The position numbers were made by a program, and so were the translations under genes. This document shows, piece after piece, positions 11,301 to 17,191 of a stretch of DNA of 64,000 bases (position 1 is the stretch's first letter; each line of letters opens with the position of its first letter). The stretch lies in NCBI GenBank assembly GCA_902789725.1, contig CADAPC010000015.1:1-64000 (forward strand). The letters run 5' to 3'. The notes beneath the pieces were generated by a model, which was not told where the DNA came from, searched no databases, and was given only the letters and a program-made list of their open reading frames with translations. The stretch is from an uncultured Bacteroidales bacterium. Lineage in GTDB: Bacteria; Bacteroidota; Bacteroidia; Bacteroidales; Bacteroidaceae.

Positions 11301-12357
11301 CGGCACGGGCAAGGCCCACGTCACCATCCTGGGCGGCACGGTGCACGAGGTGTATGGCGGCTCCAACACCAAGGGCAATGTACGCGAGGAGTCGAGAGTT
11401 ACACTTAGAGATGATGAAAAGTGTGACTTCAACGTGACAGAAGCCTACGGTGGTGGCCAAAATGCATTGCAGGATGGTGATGCCATCTTGGATATTGATT
11501 GTATCAGCGGCTTAGGCAAGGCTTACGGCGGTGCAGCGAATGCTGATGTGAATGGCAACGTGGTGCTCAACATCACCAACGGTACTTATGGACAGGTGTT
11601 TGGCGGCAACGACATGGGCGGCTGCATCCGCGGCTCCATCACCGTGAACGTCGAGGAGACGGGCTGCCGACCTATCATCATCGGAGAACTCTACGGCGGC
11701 GGCAACCAGGCGGCATACTCCATCTATGGATACAAGCAGGTTAATGGCAAATGGATGCCAAGAGAAGCTTCCGACGGCTTAGAAGATTCCTCAGCCAAAC
11801 TCCCTGCCAGTCCGACGGTGAACGTACGCTCGTTCACGAGTATCGGCACCATCTATGGTGGTGGCTATGGTGCTTCTGCCACGATGGTGGGCGATCCTAC
11901 GGTGAACGTCGATGTGCTGAAAGGCAAGTATGCAGCCACAGAAGAAGTGAAAGAGGGTGCTCGAGTGATAGGCTCTTCGGTGAAGAAACCCGGCGACAAC
12001 GGCTACGACGCCACCAAGGGCTTCCCCATCCCGTCGCACGCCATCGGCGCCATCGGCGCCATACAGGATGTATTCGGCGGCGGCAATGCGGCTGAGGTGA
12101 TTGGTACACCACACGTCATGGTGGGTACGCAAGAATACGTGGAGATAGTTACCGCTTCCGGTATTGTTACTGGCTACTACACACGTACTGACGATGGCAC
12201 CTACACTGAGGCCACGGGCACAGCCACTAAAAACACCAAGTACTACAAGAAAGTTGAAGGTGTTGACATCCGCGGCAACGTCTATGGCGGTGGTAACAAT
12301 GCCAACGTGACGGGTGATACAAAAGTCGTCATTGGTAAGGAAGCTAACAATAACTAA
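2311..12357 (+). CDS. Giant secreted glycine-rich YGGG-repeat protein (3,348 aa)
   Basis: I cannot assign a family. The start at 2311 gives a basic N-terminus and a hydrophobic signal segment ending near ATAQ (about residue 35); the internal ATG at 2344 would keep most of it. From residue 41 to the end the protein consists of about 65-70 degenerate modules of the form T-V-x-I-x-G-G-x-I-x-G-x-V-Y-G-G-G. Two flavours tend to alternate, VYGGGExGxV and VFGAGKG, with variable loops between. This short-strand, Gly-turn pattern suggests an elongated beta-solenoid (inference). Large internal duplications are visible: residues about 138-280 resemble 1115-1270, 579-870 resemble 2855-3140, and 1475-1694 resemble 2388-2615. 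The first module (GSVYGGGNNADV) and the last (GNVYGGGNNANV) are near twins, so the array looks complete. There is no membrane anchor, no catalytic motif and no obvious type IX sorting domain at the C-terminus (ends VVIGKEANNN). The gene is markedly GC-rich, most of all about 8500-10900. It is monocistronic, with a terminator right behind it. A surface or matrix structural or adhesive role is plausible but unproven. Confidence 0.85.
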   Translation: MTYKNRYKNRYMNRYIQTFAIMLAALLADGTATAQEQSAGVRIHGSVYGGGNNADVQTNTAVNIGAGQVDGNVYGGGNVGDVGTINKTNIRAYKWTNDTNPGDTYTYNNTGSCTVTITGGTIGPDDETTPDDKGNVFGAGKGVAESFWCEKAMVYKTTVSITNGKVKGDVYGGGEIGRVETNTTVTIGAAGEKGEGSKPTIIGNVFGAGAGLKTHGYSALVRGNTEVTVQGVAKVGKSVYGGGEIATVGKYNLVQKTDVDTPEHRTQFLADHPGVDPLIEVGMPYSIVSDNLGICTVSVKDNAVIGQSGAGDIFGAGKGIIPAYANTDDASTTDVDERSKRMASYDSELYPEGGSWEYSDGTHLYVWEYFDTESKYLTFAQTLALATQTYVTVGGSAQVNGSVYGGSESGYVQHHTQVTVQETCNVGNSSLQGNVFGGGRGISGNATAGRASGNTTVNILGGTTYGDVYGGGEKGPVGTSSTTTTDSETSATTTTYPTATVNLLGGTITGDAYGGGLGDASTAADAGNTQVNLNGMAVSEYTTDYADYLVGLNTSPSETDTSIDYYMVKKEKAGCKVTRIFGANNTNGTPKGDVTVHVYATQSKVAEKITIGAKSTKDTDIYDLSAVYGGGNEAAYDPTTPYTAENKSGSSSKVIIEGCDYTSIETVYGGGNAAAVPETNVSIRSDYEIGTVFGGGNGKDAKSDGSANPGADIGTKDQGSNRYGTGNAKTLITGGYVHEAYGGSNEKGTIMGSVNLDASAAGICEMKVNKMVGAGKNADIMGDAIVTLGCMPETWVDEYYGGADNANVHGNVELTITSGNFRKVFGGNNQGGIIMGHVKVNIEETGCRPINIDELYLGGNQAAYSAYGYYVVKGENDAPVLNDGKLTFMPRESSTDKHLAVKKGFVGTTFQEWSGEEGDVLAAYDHPELNIISCTRIGKVFGGGLGATAKMYADPTVNINQIYGTPNDVVSSTLGAIGGSYTDANNETQTGGVFGGGNEATVYGNTTVNIGTKTEVATVTTPTGLTKNANNKYDVVGVNIVGNVYGGGNLANVGDYHLGRDKEGKTIDVIDKVGHTFVNICAVKGAEILDEQSQSGTGRYDYSSVSFAAGKVTIGGDVFGGGKGEAADPGDGTLTGAFRCGKAMVTGATNVAIGNGTVNGTVYGGGEVGRVEENTSVTIGMGKGAATGGTSTPVIMHDVYGAGKGVMTHGYSALVRGHAYVNVAGNAQVRHSVYGGGEIASVGRYNIADAAYHAQHPEVEVGMPYSLKDQGSGYCYVNVGGYAEIGEDDMSMTKAGGPDDFGYIFGAGKGILPYEGYNSSETPWRVHPTDIKEEYTSEKENDYLLFIESLALATQTYVTVGGHAFVKGSVYGGSENGHVQHDTDVRIQDNCQIGNGWDATKNEGAGGGVNARYDEALFINPATATPDQINTSAETLKECSSWVFGKDTNSDDKADTFEPYDKHGAAGGGATTASDGHTFYGNVFGGGSGLYAFDRQNRISGKDNHEWLRSAGRVYGNTNVTITGGHILTSVYGGCELTDVGNGRSIEEGKGKCTVKMSGGTLGVPRTLSQIAKHPVTCYLFGAGKGDQRVHFNQWTNVDNVEVEVSGNAIIYGSVFGGGEDGHVLGDTKVTIKENAVIGTWGTSYVDGNIFGAGRGFGGDALTAGVVCGHVDIDIKGGTLLGSVYGGGRLGSVGTYLVPSTHANYGKLIPDGKTITINEDEGTATETDQEGITHGEISISISGGTIGNNIEYAYIAPTVTGDALTTAKTYMPNTDHDGQNRLTHTKGGNVFAGAMGRLNGLAEGTFLEHWPDLGKAKKTTLNISGGTIKSNVYGGGELGTLEQGSTISITGGTIGTEIAESVTGATTSDVVHYTFGSVFGGGAGSSAHRNGTLTDNTTVNTDDHAGLVKGSTKITMSAGAVKGSVYGGGELAIVQGSHTTSDSKTVGAEINISGGTIGYNQDGFGGATMGNVYGAGKGSLETQQAGLIKSNTLINISGGTIYHNIYGGGAYGSVGTFTYETPSGSTQPASTPSGCTEGTGTAWINITGGNIGINGHENGMVFGSSRGDVLGNMQRDDYMAWVNEANVTIGSSGATTELTIAGSVYGSGENGHTLHNTNVAIHSGTIGILTGSPITGSSGTVYNGAEYPYRGNVYGGGCGTDTYTEGGKTRYNPLAGIVMGNATVTMDGGRVARTIYGGGAMGSVGTFTYADATYHNEHSDVPVGKPYSCTEGTGLCTVTISGGSVGPDELAMPNNYGNVFGAGRGEVHDPTEYTNLETSGYVNKTLVTVSGSAFVRGSVYGGAESGHVLADTYVKIQGGQIGCGKTTTEPYDDDVWADTYKPTDATDLECASWPYTAPYTPYDKFADEDGMYPGGVSSADNAHPTGTDGHTFYGNVFGGGSGYEPYAAGKWLPTAGWVEGNTTVEITGGHILTSVYGGNEMSDVGQGGVRKMTDLAKETPDMFYDITKPGGKCTVKMSSGTLGVPRTLAQIAAHPVTCYLFGAGKGDQRIFFNKTTNVNNVEVEISGTARIYGSVFGGGEDGHVMRDVKMTIKDNAYIGNYGTSYVEGNVFGGGRGFSGEALTAGNVGGCVNIDIQGGTMLGSVYGGGRLGSVGHGLYLVNEEIGGVKPYGILRPDNQDDRGNTVAGFERGNITINISGGTIGNDLEYIVPSTADNAAAGISESDISQWTDADWTKWKTYKNIPNTTFDYQNHVLYTKGGNVFAGCMGRLYSLDGKLLTLWPELGRCKNTVLNITGGHIKSNVYGGAELGVVQENTKVSITGGTIGTTVGTGEDAYLYGSAFGGGKGSNDAITYPDGTPEANKVSISEAGTVIGNVEVELNKGVAADKKGGIVNKIFGCNDTNGTPKGTVTVHVYATQTPNTDKVNTKQGKDLGKYDVEEVYGGGNMAAYNPDDANSKAATVIIDGCGLTSIETVYGGGNAASVPATEVTVNGTYEIGQAFGGGNGMDKLPTGADNPGANVGYLAYSSDSEKASKAYGTGKAHVTILGGTVHEVYGGSNTKGNVREESRVTLRDDEKCDFNVTEAYGGGQNALQDGDAILDIDCISGLGKAYGGAANADVNGNVVLNITNGTYGQVFGGNDMGGCIRGSITVNVEETGCRPIIIGELYGGGNQAAYSIYGYKQVNGKWMPREASDGLEDSSAKLPASPTVNVRSFTSIGTIYGGGYGASATMVGDPTVNVDVLKGKYAATEEVKEGARVIGSSVKKPGDNGYDATKGFPIPSHAIGAIGAIQDVFGGGNAAEVIGTPHVMVGTQEYVEIVTASGIVTGYYTRTDDGTYTEATGTATKNTKYYKKVEGVDIRGNVYGGGNNANVTGDTKVVIGKEANNN

Positions 12358-12369
12358 CCCCCTTTTTTG

Positions 12370-12408
12370 AAACGGCGTATCGACCATGTTGATACGCCGT
12401 TTCTCTTT
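12370..12408 (+). terminator. Rho-independent-type terminator of the giant gene
   Basis: AAACGGCGTATC (12370-12381) pairs perfectly with GATACGCCGTTT (12391-12402) around a 9-nt loop and is followed by CTCTTTG. It lies 13 nt after the stop codon. Confidence 0.75.
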
Positions 12409-12447
12409 GCCCGAAAGCTGTGGGTATTCCCTACGGCCGAACCTACG

Positions 12448-12613
12448 GTTACTTTCGTTCGGCAATAAAAATGAAAATGTTCCACTTTCATTTTGTATTG
12501 TGCTCACTTATTCGTAACGTTGGCTTCGCCCAAGTTACTTTCGTTCGACAACAAAAATGAAAATGTTGCCACTTTCATTTTGTATTGTGCTCACTTATTC
12601 GTAACTTTGCAGC
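12448..12613 (+). repeat. Promoter-bearing intergenic repeat, two copies
   Basis: Two copies 86 bp apart start GTTACTTTCGTTCG at 12448 and 12534. Each contains AAAATGAAAATGTT, then CACTTTCATTTTGTATTGTG and CTCACTTATTCGTAAC. The first copy ends in CGTAACGTTGG and runs into the second, while the last ends in CGTAACTTTGCA, a complete -7 box. The same family, in both orientations, precedes genes at 26.8, 33.2, 42.0 and 61.7 kb. The stretch 12358-12845 otherwise holds the terminator and the metK leader. Confidence 0.75.
12579..12610 (+). promoter_or_regulatory. metK promoter
   Basis: TTTG at 12579-12582 and TAACTTTGC at 12602-12610 are separated by 19 nt. The start site would be near 12617, giving a leader of about 230 nt before metK, long enough for the candidate aptamer at 12690-12745. 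Confidence 0.7.
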
Positions 12614-12684
12614 CGAATTCAATATGTGGACAGATTTGGATAATCCGCTCACGCTCGACAATGTATAAATAAATTTTCATTGTA

Positions 12685-12745
12685 CTCGCTTACTTGCGGA
12701 TTTGGGCTGCTTGCAACCACAGAAAAAAATGCTAAAAAGGTACAA
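12685..12745 (+). ncRNA. Candidate SAM-II (SAM-alpha) riboswitch upstream of metK
   Basis: The order GATTTG (12699-12704), GCTGCTTGCAACCAC (12706-12720), an A-rich linker and GCTAAAAAGG (12731-12740) is, from memory, the conserved core of the SAM-II aptamer, a short pseudoknot known from Proteobacteria and Bacteroidetes. Its position in a long leader just upstream of S-adenosylmethionine synthetase fits. A weak point is that bases before GATTTG (ACTTGCG) do not pair well with ACCAC to form the usual P1 stem, so the fold is incomplete by eye. A short hairpin (ACCTC/GAGGT, about 12751-12770) follows and could be part of the expression platform. Confidence 0.5.
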
Positions 12746-12845
12746 ATAAAAACCTCTACTCCCTGAGGTGTGAATTTGTCAACGCATCTTTCCAAATTCT
12801 TTCCCCATACATTTTTTTTATTCATTTATAATACGTAAAATTGTT

Positions 12846-14171
12846 ATGGGATTTTTATTTACATCTGAATCAGTGTCGGAGGGTCATCCCGACAAAGTGG
12901 CTGATCAAATCAGCGATGCCGTGTTGGACAACCTGCTGGCTTACGACCCCGAATCGAAGGTGGCTTGCGAAACATTGGTCACTACGGGACAGGTGGTGGT
13001 GGCTGGCGAAGTGAAGAGCAACGCCTACATCGACCTGCAGGAGGTGGCACGCGAAACCATCAATCGAATTGGTTACACAAAGTCTTCCTACAAATTCGAC
13101 GGCGAAAGCTGTGGAGTGCTGAATGCCATACATGAGCAGAGTGGCGACATCAACCGAGGGGTGGAGCGTGAGAACCCAGAGGAACAGGGTGCAGGCGACC
13201 AAGGCATGATGTTTGGCTATGCCACTAACGAGACAGAAAACTGTATGCCGCTCTCTCTCGACCTCTCACATCGCATTCTGCGTGTGCTGGCCGACATCCG
13301 CAGGGAGGGAAAGGTGATGACCTATCAGCGTCCCAACGGGAAGGAAGTGACCTACCTGCGTCCCGATGCCAAGAGTCAGGTGACCATAGAGTATGGCGAT
13401 GACGGCAAACCCCAGCGTGTGCACACCATTGTGGTGAGTACGCAGCATGACGAGTTTATTGTACCCACAACAGACAATGGTCTCACTCAGGAGGAGGCCG
13501 ACACAAAGATGCTTCAGCGCATCAGGGAGGATGTCATCAACATCCTCATTCCTCGCGTGATTGACGAGATTGGCAACGAGCGCGTGAGAGGCCTCTTCAA
13601 GGGAGACATCACGTATCATGTGAACCCCACAGGCAAGTTTGTCATTGGCGGCCCTCACGGCGACACAGGCTTGACGGGCAGGAAAATCATCGTCGATACA
13701 TACGGGGGCAAGGGAGCGCACGGTGGAGGTGCTTTTTCAGGCAAAGACCCCAGCAAGGTGGACCGTTCGGCAGCGTATGCCGCTCGCCACATAGCCAAGA
13801 ACTTGGTGGTGGCTGGTGTGGCTGACGAGCTGCTGGTGCAACTAAGCTATGCCATTGGTGTGGCACAACCTGTGAGCATCTATGTGAACACCTACGGAAC
13901 AGCGAAGGTGCCTTTGTCGGACGGAGAGATAGCCACCAAGATTGGCGAGCTATTCGACTTGCGCCCCAAGGCCATTGAGGAGCGTTTCGACTTGCGGAAA
14001 CCCATCTACTTGGAGACGGCATCTTACGGACATTTCGGCAGACAGCCCGAACGTGTGGTGAAGAAATTCACTAACCACTATCAGGGCGACAAGGAAATGG
14101 AAGTGACCCTCTTCCCTTGGGAGGAAACAGAAAAATATCAGGACAAGATAAAGGAAGTGTTTGGGTTGTGA
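12846..14171 (+). CDS. metK: S-adenosylmethionine synthetase
   Basis: Makes S-adenosylmethionine from methionine and ATP in the cytoplasm. The N-terminus [20 protein letters not shown] carries the methionine/ATP-binding signature, and [20 protein letters not shown] and [20 protein letters not shown] are the classical P-loop-like and signature motifs. Length is 441 aa, slightly longer than the E. coli enzyme, as is usual in Bacteroidetes. The ATG at 12846 is the only start compatible with the conserved N-terminus. It is transcribed from a repeat-borne promoter through a leader with a possible SAM-II aptamer, so feedback by its own product is likely (inference). The stop codon overlaps the GTG start of the downstream DUF4271 gene, which suggests translational coupling. 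Confidence 0.97.
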   Translation: MGFLFTSESVSEGHPDKVADQISDAVLDNLLAYDPESKVACETLVTTGQVVVAGEVKSNAYIDLQEVARETINRIGYTKSSYKFDGESCGVLNAIHEQSGDINRGVERENPEEQGAGDQGMMFGYATNETENCMPLSLDLSHRILRVLADIRREGKVMTYQRPNGKEVTYLRPDAKSQVTIEYGDDGKPQRVHTIVVSTQHDEFIVPTTDNGLTQEEADTKMLQRIREDVINILIPRVIDEIGNERVRGLFKGDITYHVNPTGKFVIGGPHGDTGLTGRKIIVDTYGGKGAHGGGAFSGKDPSKVDRSAAYAARHIAKNLVVAGVADELLVQLSYAIGVAQPVSIYVNTYGTAKVPLSDGEIATKIGELFDLRPKAIEERFDLRKPIYLETASYGHFGRQPERVVKKFTNHYQGDKEMEVTLFPWEETEKYQDKIKEVFGL

Positions 14172-14971
14172 ACGAAAACAGCAACATCTGGATAGAGAAG
14201 TACTCTAACGTCATCAACACCTCACCCTACTACAAGCTTGGGGCCACTGTGCCTTACCGCAAAGTGGGGGTGGAGGAAGGTTACTACAAAGTGGCAGAGG
14301 ATGACTATATGGTGGGGGTGATGGCATTGATGTTTTTCATCATAGCCATCATCTATTTCTGCCATTCCGTTAGACTGAACTACCGCATCAAGGATTTCTT
14401 CACTTCCAAGCGGCTATTTTCAGGTGACATACGCACAGACAATGCGATGGAGTCGCTAAATGTCTTCCTGCTTACGCTTATTAGTGCGATGAGCCTCTCC
14501 ATCATCTATTTCGATGACATCATCACCAAGTCGCACTTACCCATAGGGTCGAGCCGCCAATACATTCTGTACGTGGCGGGCATAGGGTTAATTCTCCTTT
14601 TCATTTACACAAAGATATGGATTTACGCACTGGTCAATTGGGTGTTTTTCGATCCTGAACAAAACAAGAAGTGGACAAAGGGCTACTTGCTGCTCACCAC
14701 CCTGACAGCCTTCCTTTTTTACCCTCTCGCCTTGATTGACATCTATGCAAAAATAAACTCGAATATTGTCATTTCATGCACCCTTTTGATAGTACTTTTA
14801 TACGAATGCTTATTGTTTTATAAGCAAATTATAAACTTTAAGGTGAAAAAATATGGCTATTTGCTAAATATTTTGTACTTTTGCAGCGTCGAATTGCTTC
14901 CACTCCTCCTGATGTGGCATTTGGCAGTGTGGTTAAGCGACAGTTTTATAGTCAAAAATTTGTTATATTGA
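14168..14971 (+). CDS. DUF4271 domain-containing membrane protein
   Basis: 267 residues with a short soluble N-terminus followed by about six or seven hydrophobic segments (for example [44 protein letters not shown] and LYECLLFY). It matches the Bacteroidetes-specific DUF4271 family, which lies directly upstream of hemD in many genomes of the phylum. Function is not known; it is an inner-membrane protein by sequence. I chose the GTG at 14168, overlapping the metK stop (GTGA), because upstream codons in this frame lie inside metK. The stop (TGA 14969-14971) overlaps the hemD ATG, so metK-DUF4271-hemD-rnpA-yidD are linked by overlaps. A TACTTTTGC box at about 14877-14885 could be an internal hemD promoter. 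Confidence 0.85.
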   Translation: MNENSNIWIEKYSNVINTSPYYKLGATVPYRKVGVEEGYYKVAEDDYMVGVMALMFFIIAIIYFCHSVRLNYRIKDFFTSKRLFSGDIRTDNAMESLNVFLLTLISAMSLSIIYFDDIITKSHLPIGSSRQYILYVAGIGLILLFIYTKIWIYALVNWVFFDPEQNKKWTKGYLLLTTLTAFLFYPLALIDIYAKINSNIVISCTLLIVLLYECLLFYKQIINFKVKKYGYLLNILYFCSVELLPLLLMWHLAVWLSDSFIVKNLLY

Positions 14972-15708
14972 TGGCAAAAAAAATCTTGGTTTCTCAACCA
15001 AAACCTCAGACGGAAAAGTCACCTTACTTTGAGGTAGCAAAGAAATATGACATCGATTTGGTTTTTAGGCCTTTCATCAAGATAGAGCCGATGTCCGCCA
15101 AAGATTTCCGTCAGCAGAAGGTGTCCATTCCAGGGCATACTGCTATCGTATTCACTTCTCGTCACGCTATTGATCATTTCTTTGTGCTGTGCAAAGAACT
15201 GCGCGTGAACATTCCTGATGACATGAAGTATTTCTGCGTGTCGGAGCAAGTGTCGCTCTACATCCAAAAGTATGTCCAATACAGAAAGCGCAAGAACTTC
15301 TTCCCAGAAACTGGGCACATAGCCGACCTCATGCCCATCATTGCCAAGCACAACAACGAGAAATATTTTGTGCCCCAGTCTTCGGCTCATACCAATGACT
15401 TGGCTAACATGCTGGACGAGGCTGGCGTGGAGCATGACGAGGCTGTGATGTACTACACCGTAGCCAACGACTTCACACCTGATGAAGCTTTCGACTACAA
15501 CATGCTGGTATTCTTCTCGCCAGAAGGTATCAACTCGCTCATCAAGAACTTCCCCAACTTCAAGCAGAAAGACATCAAAGTGGCTTGTCTGGGCACAAAA
15601 ACCATCAAAGCAGCTGAAGAGGCAGGTTTGCACGTAGATTATCAGCCTACAGCTGAACTCCGTTCTGTACCCGCCATCATTGAGGCGTATGCTAAATCAA
15701 TTCAGTAA
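14971..15708 (+). CDS. hemD: Uroporphyrinogen-III synthase
   Basis: Cyclises hydroxymethylbilane to uroporphyrinogen III for heme and other tetrapyrroles. The 245-residue protein has the HemD pattern: an N-terminal KKILVSQPKP strand, TAIVFTSRHAIDHFF in the first domain, and FFSPEGINSLIK plus KVACLGTKTIKAAEEAGL in the second. The family is poorly conserved, so assignment rests on these motifs and on the DUF4271-hemD-rnpA order typical of Bacteroidetes. The start ATG (14971) overlaps the DUF4271 stop. A longer frame starting at 14881 is only the same frame continued into the neighbour. The 3' end overlaps the rnpA start by 20 bp. Confidence 0.9.
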   Translation: MAKKILVSQPKPQTEKSPYFEVAKKYDIDLVFRPFIKIEPMSAKDFRQQKVSIPGHTAIVFTSRHAIDHFFVLCKELRVNIPDDMKYFCVSEQVSLYIQKYVQYRKRKNFFPETGHIADLMPIIAKHNNEKYFVPQSSAHTNDLANMLDEAGVEHDEAVMYYTVANDFTPDEAFDYNMLVFFSPEGINSLIKNFPNFKQKDIKVACLGTKTIKAAEEAGLHVDYQPTAELRSVPAIIEAYAKSIQ

Positions 15709-16120
15709 ATCAGAGCGGCTCACCAGCCAACTGGTCATAGACAAACTTTTCGCAGGAGGAAATGCTTCAATGGCAGTGTTTCCCCTGCGAGTTGTTTTTA
15801 TGAAAATGGGGGATTATGGGACCTATGGGACTAATGAGACCTATGGGACTAATAAGACCTATGGGAGGGAGAAACCTCCGGTTTCTATTTTGGTTTCGGT
15901 GCCTAAGCGGAGGTTTCATCATGCGGTGGAGCGTAATCGGGTAAAGCGGTTGGTGAGAGAGGCTTATCGTCTGAATAAGCATATTCTTTGGGATGCAATG
16001 GAGGGGAAAGAGGGAAGGTTGGCTGTGGCTTTCATTTGCATTACTGACAAAGTGCCAAGTTTCAATTTGGTGAAGAGGAGCATGATAAAGGCTCTTACCA
16101 GAATTGCGGAAAGGATATGA
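15689..16120 (+). CDS. rnpA: Ribonuclease P protein component with a repeat-derived insertion
   Basis: Protein subunit of RNase P, which matures tRNA 5' ends. Diagnostic motifs are [16 protein letters not shown] at the N-terminus, [20 protein letters not shown] with the RNR signature, and the following REAYRL. The ATG at 15689 gives 143 residues. An in-frame TTG at 15680 is possible but lies deeper inside hemD. Residues 44-58 ([15 protein letters not shown]) are a tandem 9-bp nucleotide repeat translated in register. It falls in the variable stretch between the first strand (PLRVVFMK) and the second (SILVSVPK), away from the RNA-binding motif, so the protein can remain functional. The stop overlaps the yidD ATG (ATGA). 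Confidence 0.93.
   Translation: MLNQFSKSERLTSQLVIDKLFAGGNASMAVFPLRVVFMKMGDYGTYGTNETYGTNKTYGREKPPVSILVSVPKRRFHHAVERNRVKRLVREAYRLNKHILWDAMEGKEGRLAVAFICITDKVPSFNLVKRSMIKALTRIAERI
15818..15865 (+). repeat. 9-bp tandem repeat inside rnpA
   Basis: Five 9-bp units start at 15818, 15827, 15836, 15845 and 15854 (GGGACCTAT, GGGACTAAT, GAGACCTAT, GGGACTAAT, AAGACCTAT). They are in codon register and give Gly-Thr-Tyr/Asn triplets. The reverse complement belongs to the same family as the GTCCTATGG arrays at 62822 and 63793, which are in or next to intergenic DNA. Confidence 0.9.
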
Positions 16121-16383
16121 AATTTCTTCTTACACTTGGTGGAGCCATCAATGCTGCCCTTTCGTTTTTGCTATTGCTACCCATTCAGTTTTACAGGAAA
16201 GCTGTTTCGCCTTTGTTTCCACCTACTTGTCGCTTCACGCCCACTTGTTCGGCTTATGCAGTGGAGGCCATACGCAAACACGGGCCTTTCAAAGGGTTTT
16301 ACTTGGCTTGCCGACGCATTTTGCGTTGCCACCCTTGGGGAGGATTTGGGTATGACCCCGTGCCAGAAAAGTTTCATTGGTAA
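16117..16383 (+). CDS. yidD: Membrane protein insertion efficiency factor YidD
   Basis: 88-residue inner-membrane-associated protein that assists YidC-dependent insertion. The sequence has the family signature: [21 protein letters not shown] followed by [16 protein letters not shown] and [13 protein letters not shown], with the conserved cysteines in PTCRF, PTCSAYA and RCHP. The start overlaps the rnpA stop by 4 bp (ATGA), and this rnpA-yidD pairing is found across bacteria. The last gene of the overlapping series; a MITE-like element begins 8 bp after its stop. Confidence 0.95.
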   Translation: MKFLLTLGGAINAALSFLLLLPIQFYRKAVSPLFPPTCRFTPTCSAYAVEAIRKHGPFKGFYLACRRILRCHPWGGFGYDPVPEKFHW

Positions 16384-16390
16384 GAATAAA

Positions 16391-16522
16391 GGTATGTTCT
16401 AATAATTACTAAATCTGAGATGATTATCTTCCATTGTTTTTGTTGCTTTTGGGCATCTTTGGGCTTAATCCCTTGGGCCATAGCAACTAAAAACAATTGA
16501 AAGCTAATTTTTAGAACATACC
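16391..16522. mobile_element. 132-bp MITE-like element with 12-bp terminal inverted repeats
   Basis: GGTATGTTCTAA (16391-16402) and TTAGAACATACC (16511-16522) are perfect 12-bp terminal inverted repeats. The element is flanked on both sides by TAAA, which could be a 4-bp target duplication. The interior is non-coding. Its right 39 bp (16484-16522) recur, inverted and identical, at 25340-25378, and one bare terminus recurs at 21541-21552. No transposase is present, so it would be moved in trans or be inert. Confidence 0.7.
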
Positions 16523-16528
16523 TAAAAT

Positions 16529-17191
16529 ATGCTGTTTAATTTCCATACTTACCATATAGATGAGGTGTTTTGTCTGCTGAATGTGGACATGGACAAGAGG
16601 TTAGATGACTATCCACACCAGGTGAAGTTGTCGGTAGGCATTCATCCTTGGAAAGTGAACGATGGCTGGGAAAAGACTTTTGAGAATGTCAGCAATGTAG
16701 CACGAAAAGATGAGGTGTGGGCAATTGGTGAGTGCGGATTGGATAAAGTGCGTGGCGAGGCTTTTTCAAGGCAAATGGAAGCTTTCAAGGCTCACATACA
16801 CCTGTCGGAAAGTGTGGAAAAGCCCCTTATTATTCATTGTGTGAAGGCTGTGGATGAGGTGTTGGCACTTCGTCATGCACTGAACCTTCGTTGCAAGAAA
16901 ACAGCGAAGGAGCCTCAACCATGGGTGATTCACGGCTTCAGAGGAAAACCTGAACAGGCAAAACAATTGATGACCAAAGGCTTGTTGCTTTCCTTTGGTC
17001 ATCAATATAATATAGAAACATTACGTGAAGTCTTTACTTCTTGCCGTCCTTTTTTCCTGGAGACGGACGACCTCCCCCTTTCTGTCCGTCAAATTTACGC
17101 TCAGGTCGCCCACCATCTCGATGTGGACGTCGGTCGTATTGAGCACCTTTGCGATCCTCTCCAAACGATTTTCCGCCAAAGGGCTTTTTAG
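16529..17191 (+). CDS. TatD-family metal-dependent hydrolase
   Basis: 220-residue TIM-barrel hydrolase of the TatD family (DNase or other phosphoesterase/amidohydrolase roles). Visible motifs are GIHPWKV, AIGECGLDK (metal-binding Glu), LIIHCVKA and VIHGFRGK (metal-binding His) and FLETDD (catalytic Asp). The N-terminal metal site is unusual: H6-T7-Y8-H9, where the family normally has His-x-His, so the second His of the pair is replaced by Tyr. The protein is shorter than the usual 250-260 residues. Its last 53 codons overlap the 3' end of the methyltransferase gene on the other strand, yet still look like a TatD C-terminus. The promoter is not evident; it follows a MITE-like element. Confidence 0.88.
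   Translation: MLFNFHTYHIDEVFCLLNVDMDKRLDDYPHQVKLSVGIHPWKVNDGWEKTFENVSNVARKDEVWAIGECGLDKVRGEAFSRQMEAFKAHIHLSESVEKPLIIHCVKAVDEVLALRHALNLRCKKTAKEPQPWVIHGFRGKPEQAKQLMTKGLLLSFGHQYNIETLREVFTSCRPFFLETDDLPLSVRQIYAQVAHHLDVDVGRIEHLCDPLQTIFRQRAF

Noticed and set aside
14881..14970. Longer hemD start (TTG at 14881)
   Set aside because: The extra 30 codons lie inside the DUF4271 membrane segment and have no HemD similarity. The ATG overlapping the upstream stop is the standard arrangement.
16104..16402. Two other frames across yidD
   Set aside because: Both lack the PTCSAYA and [10 protein letters not shown] motifs, which sit in the frame from 16117.
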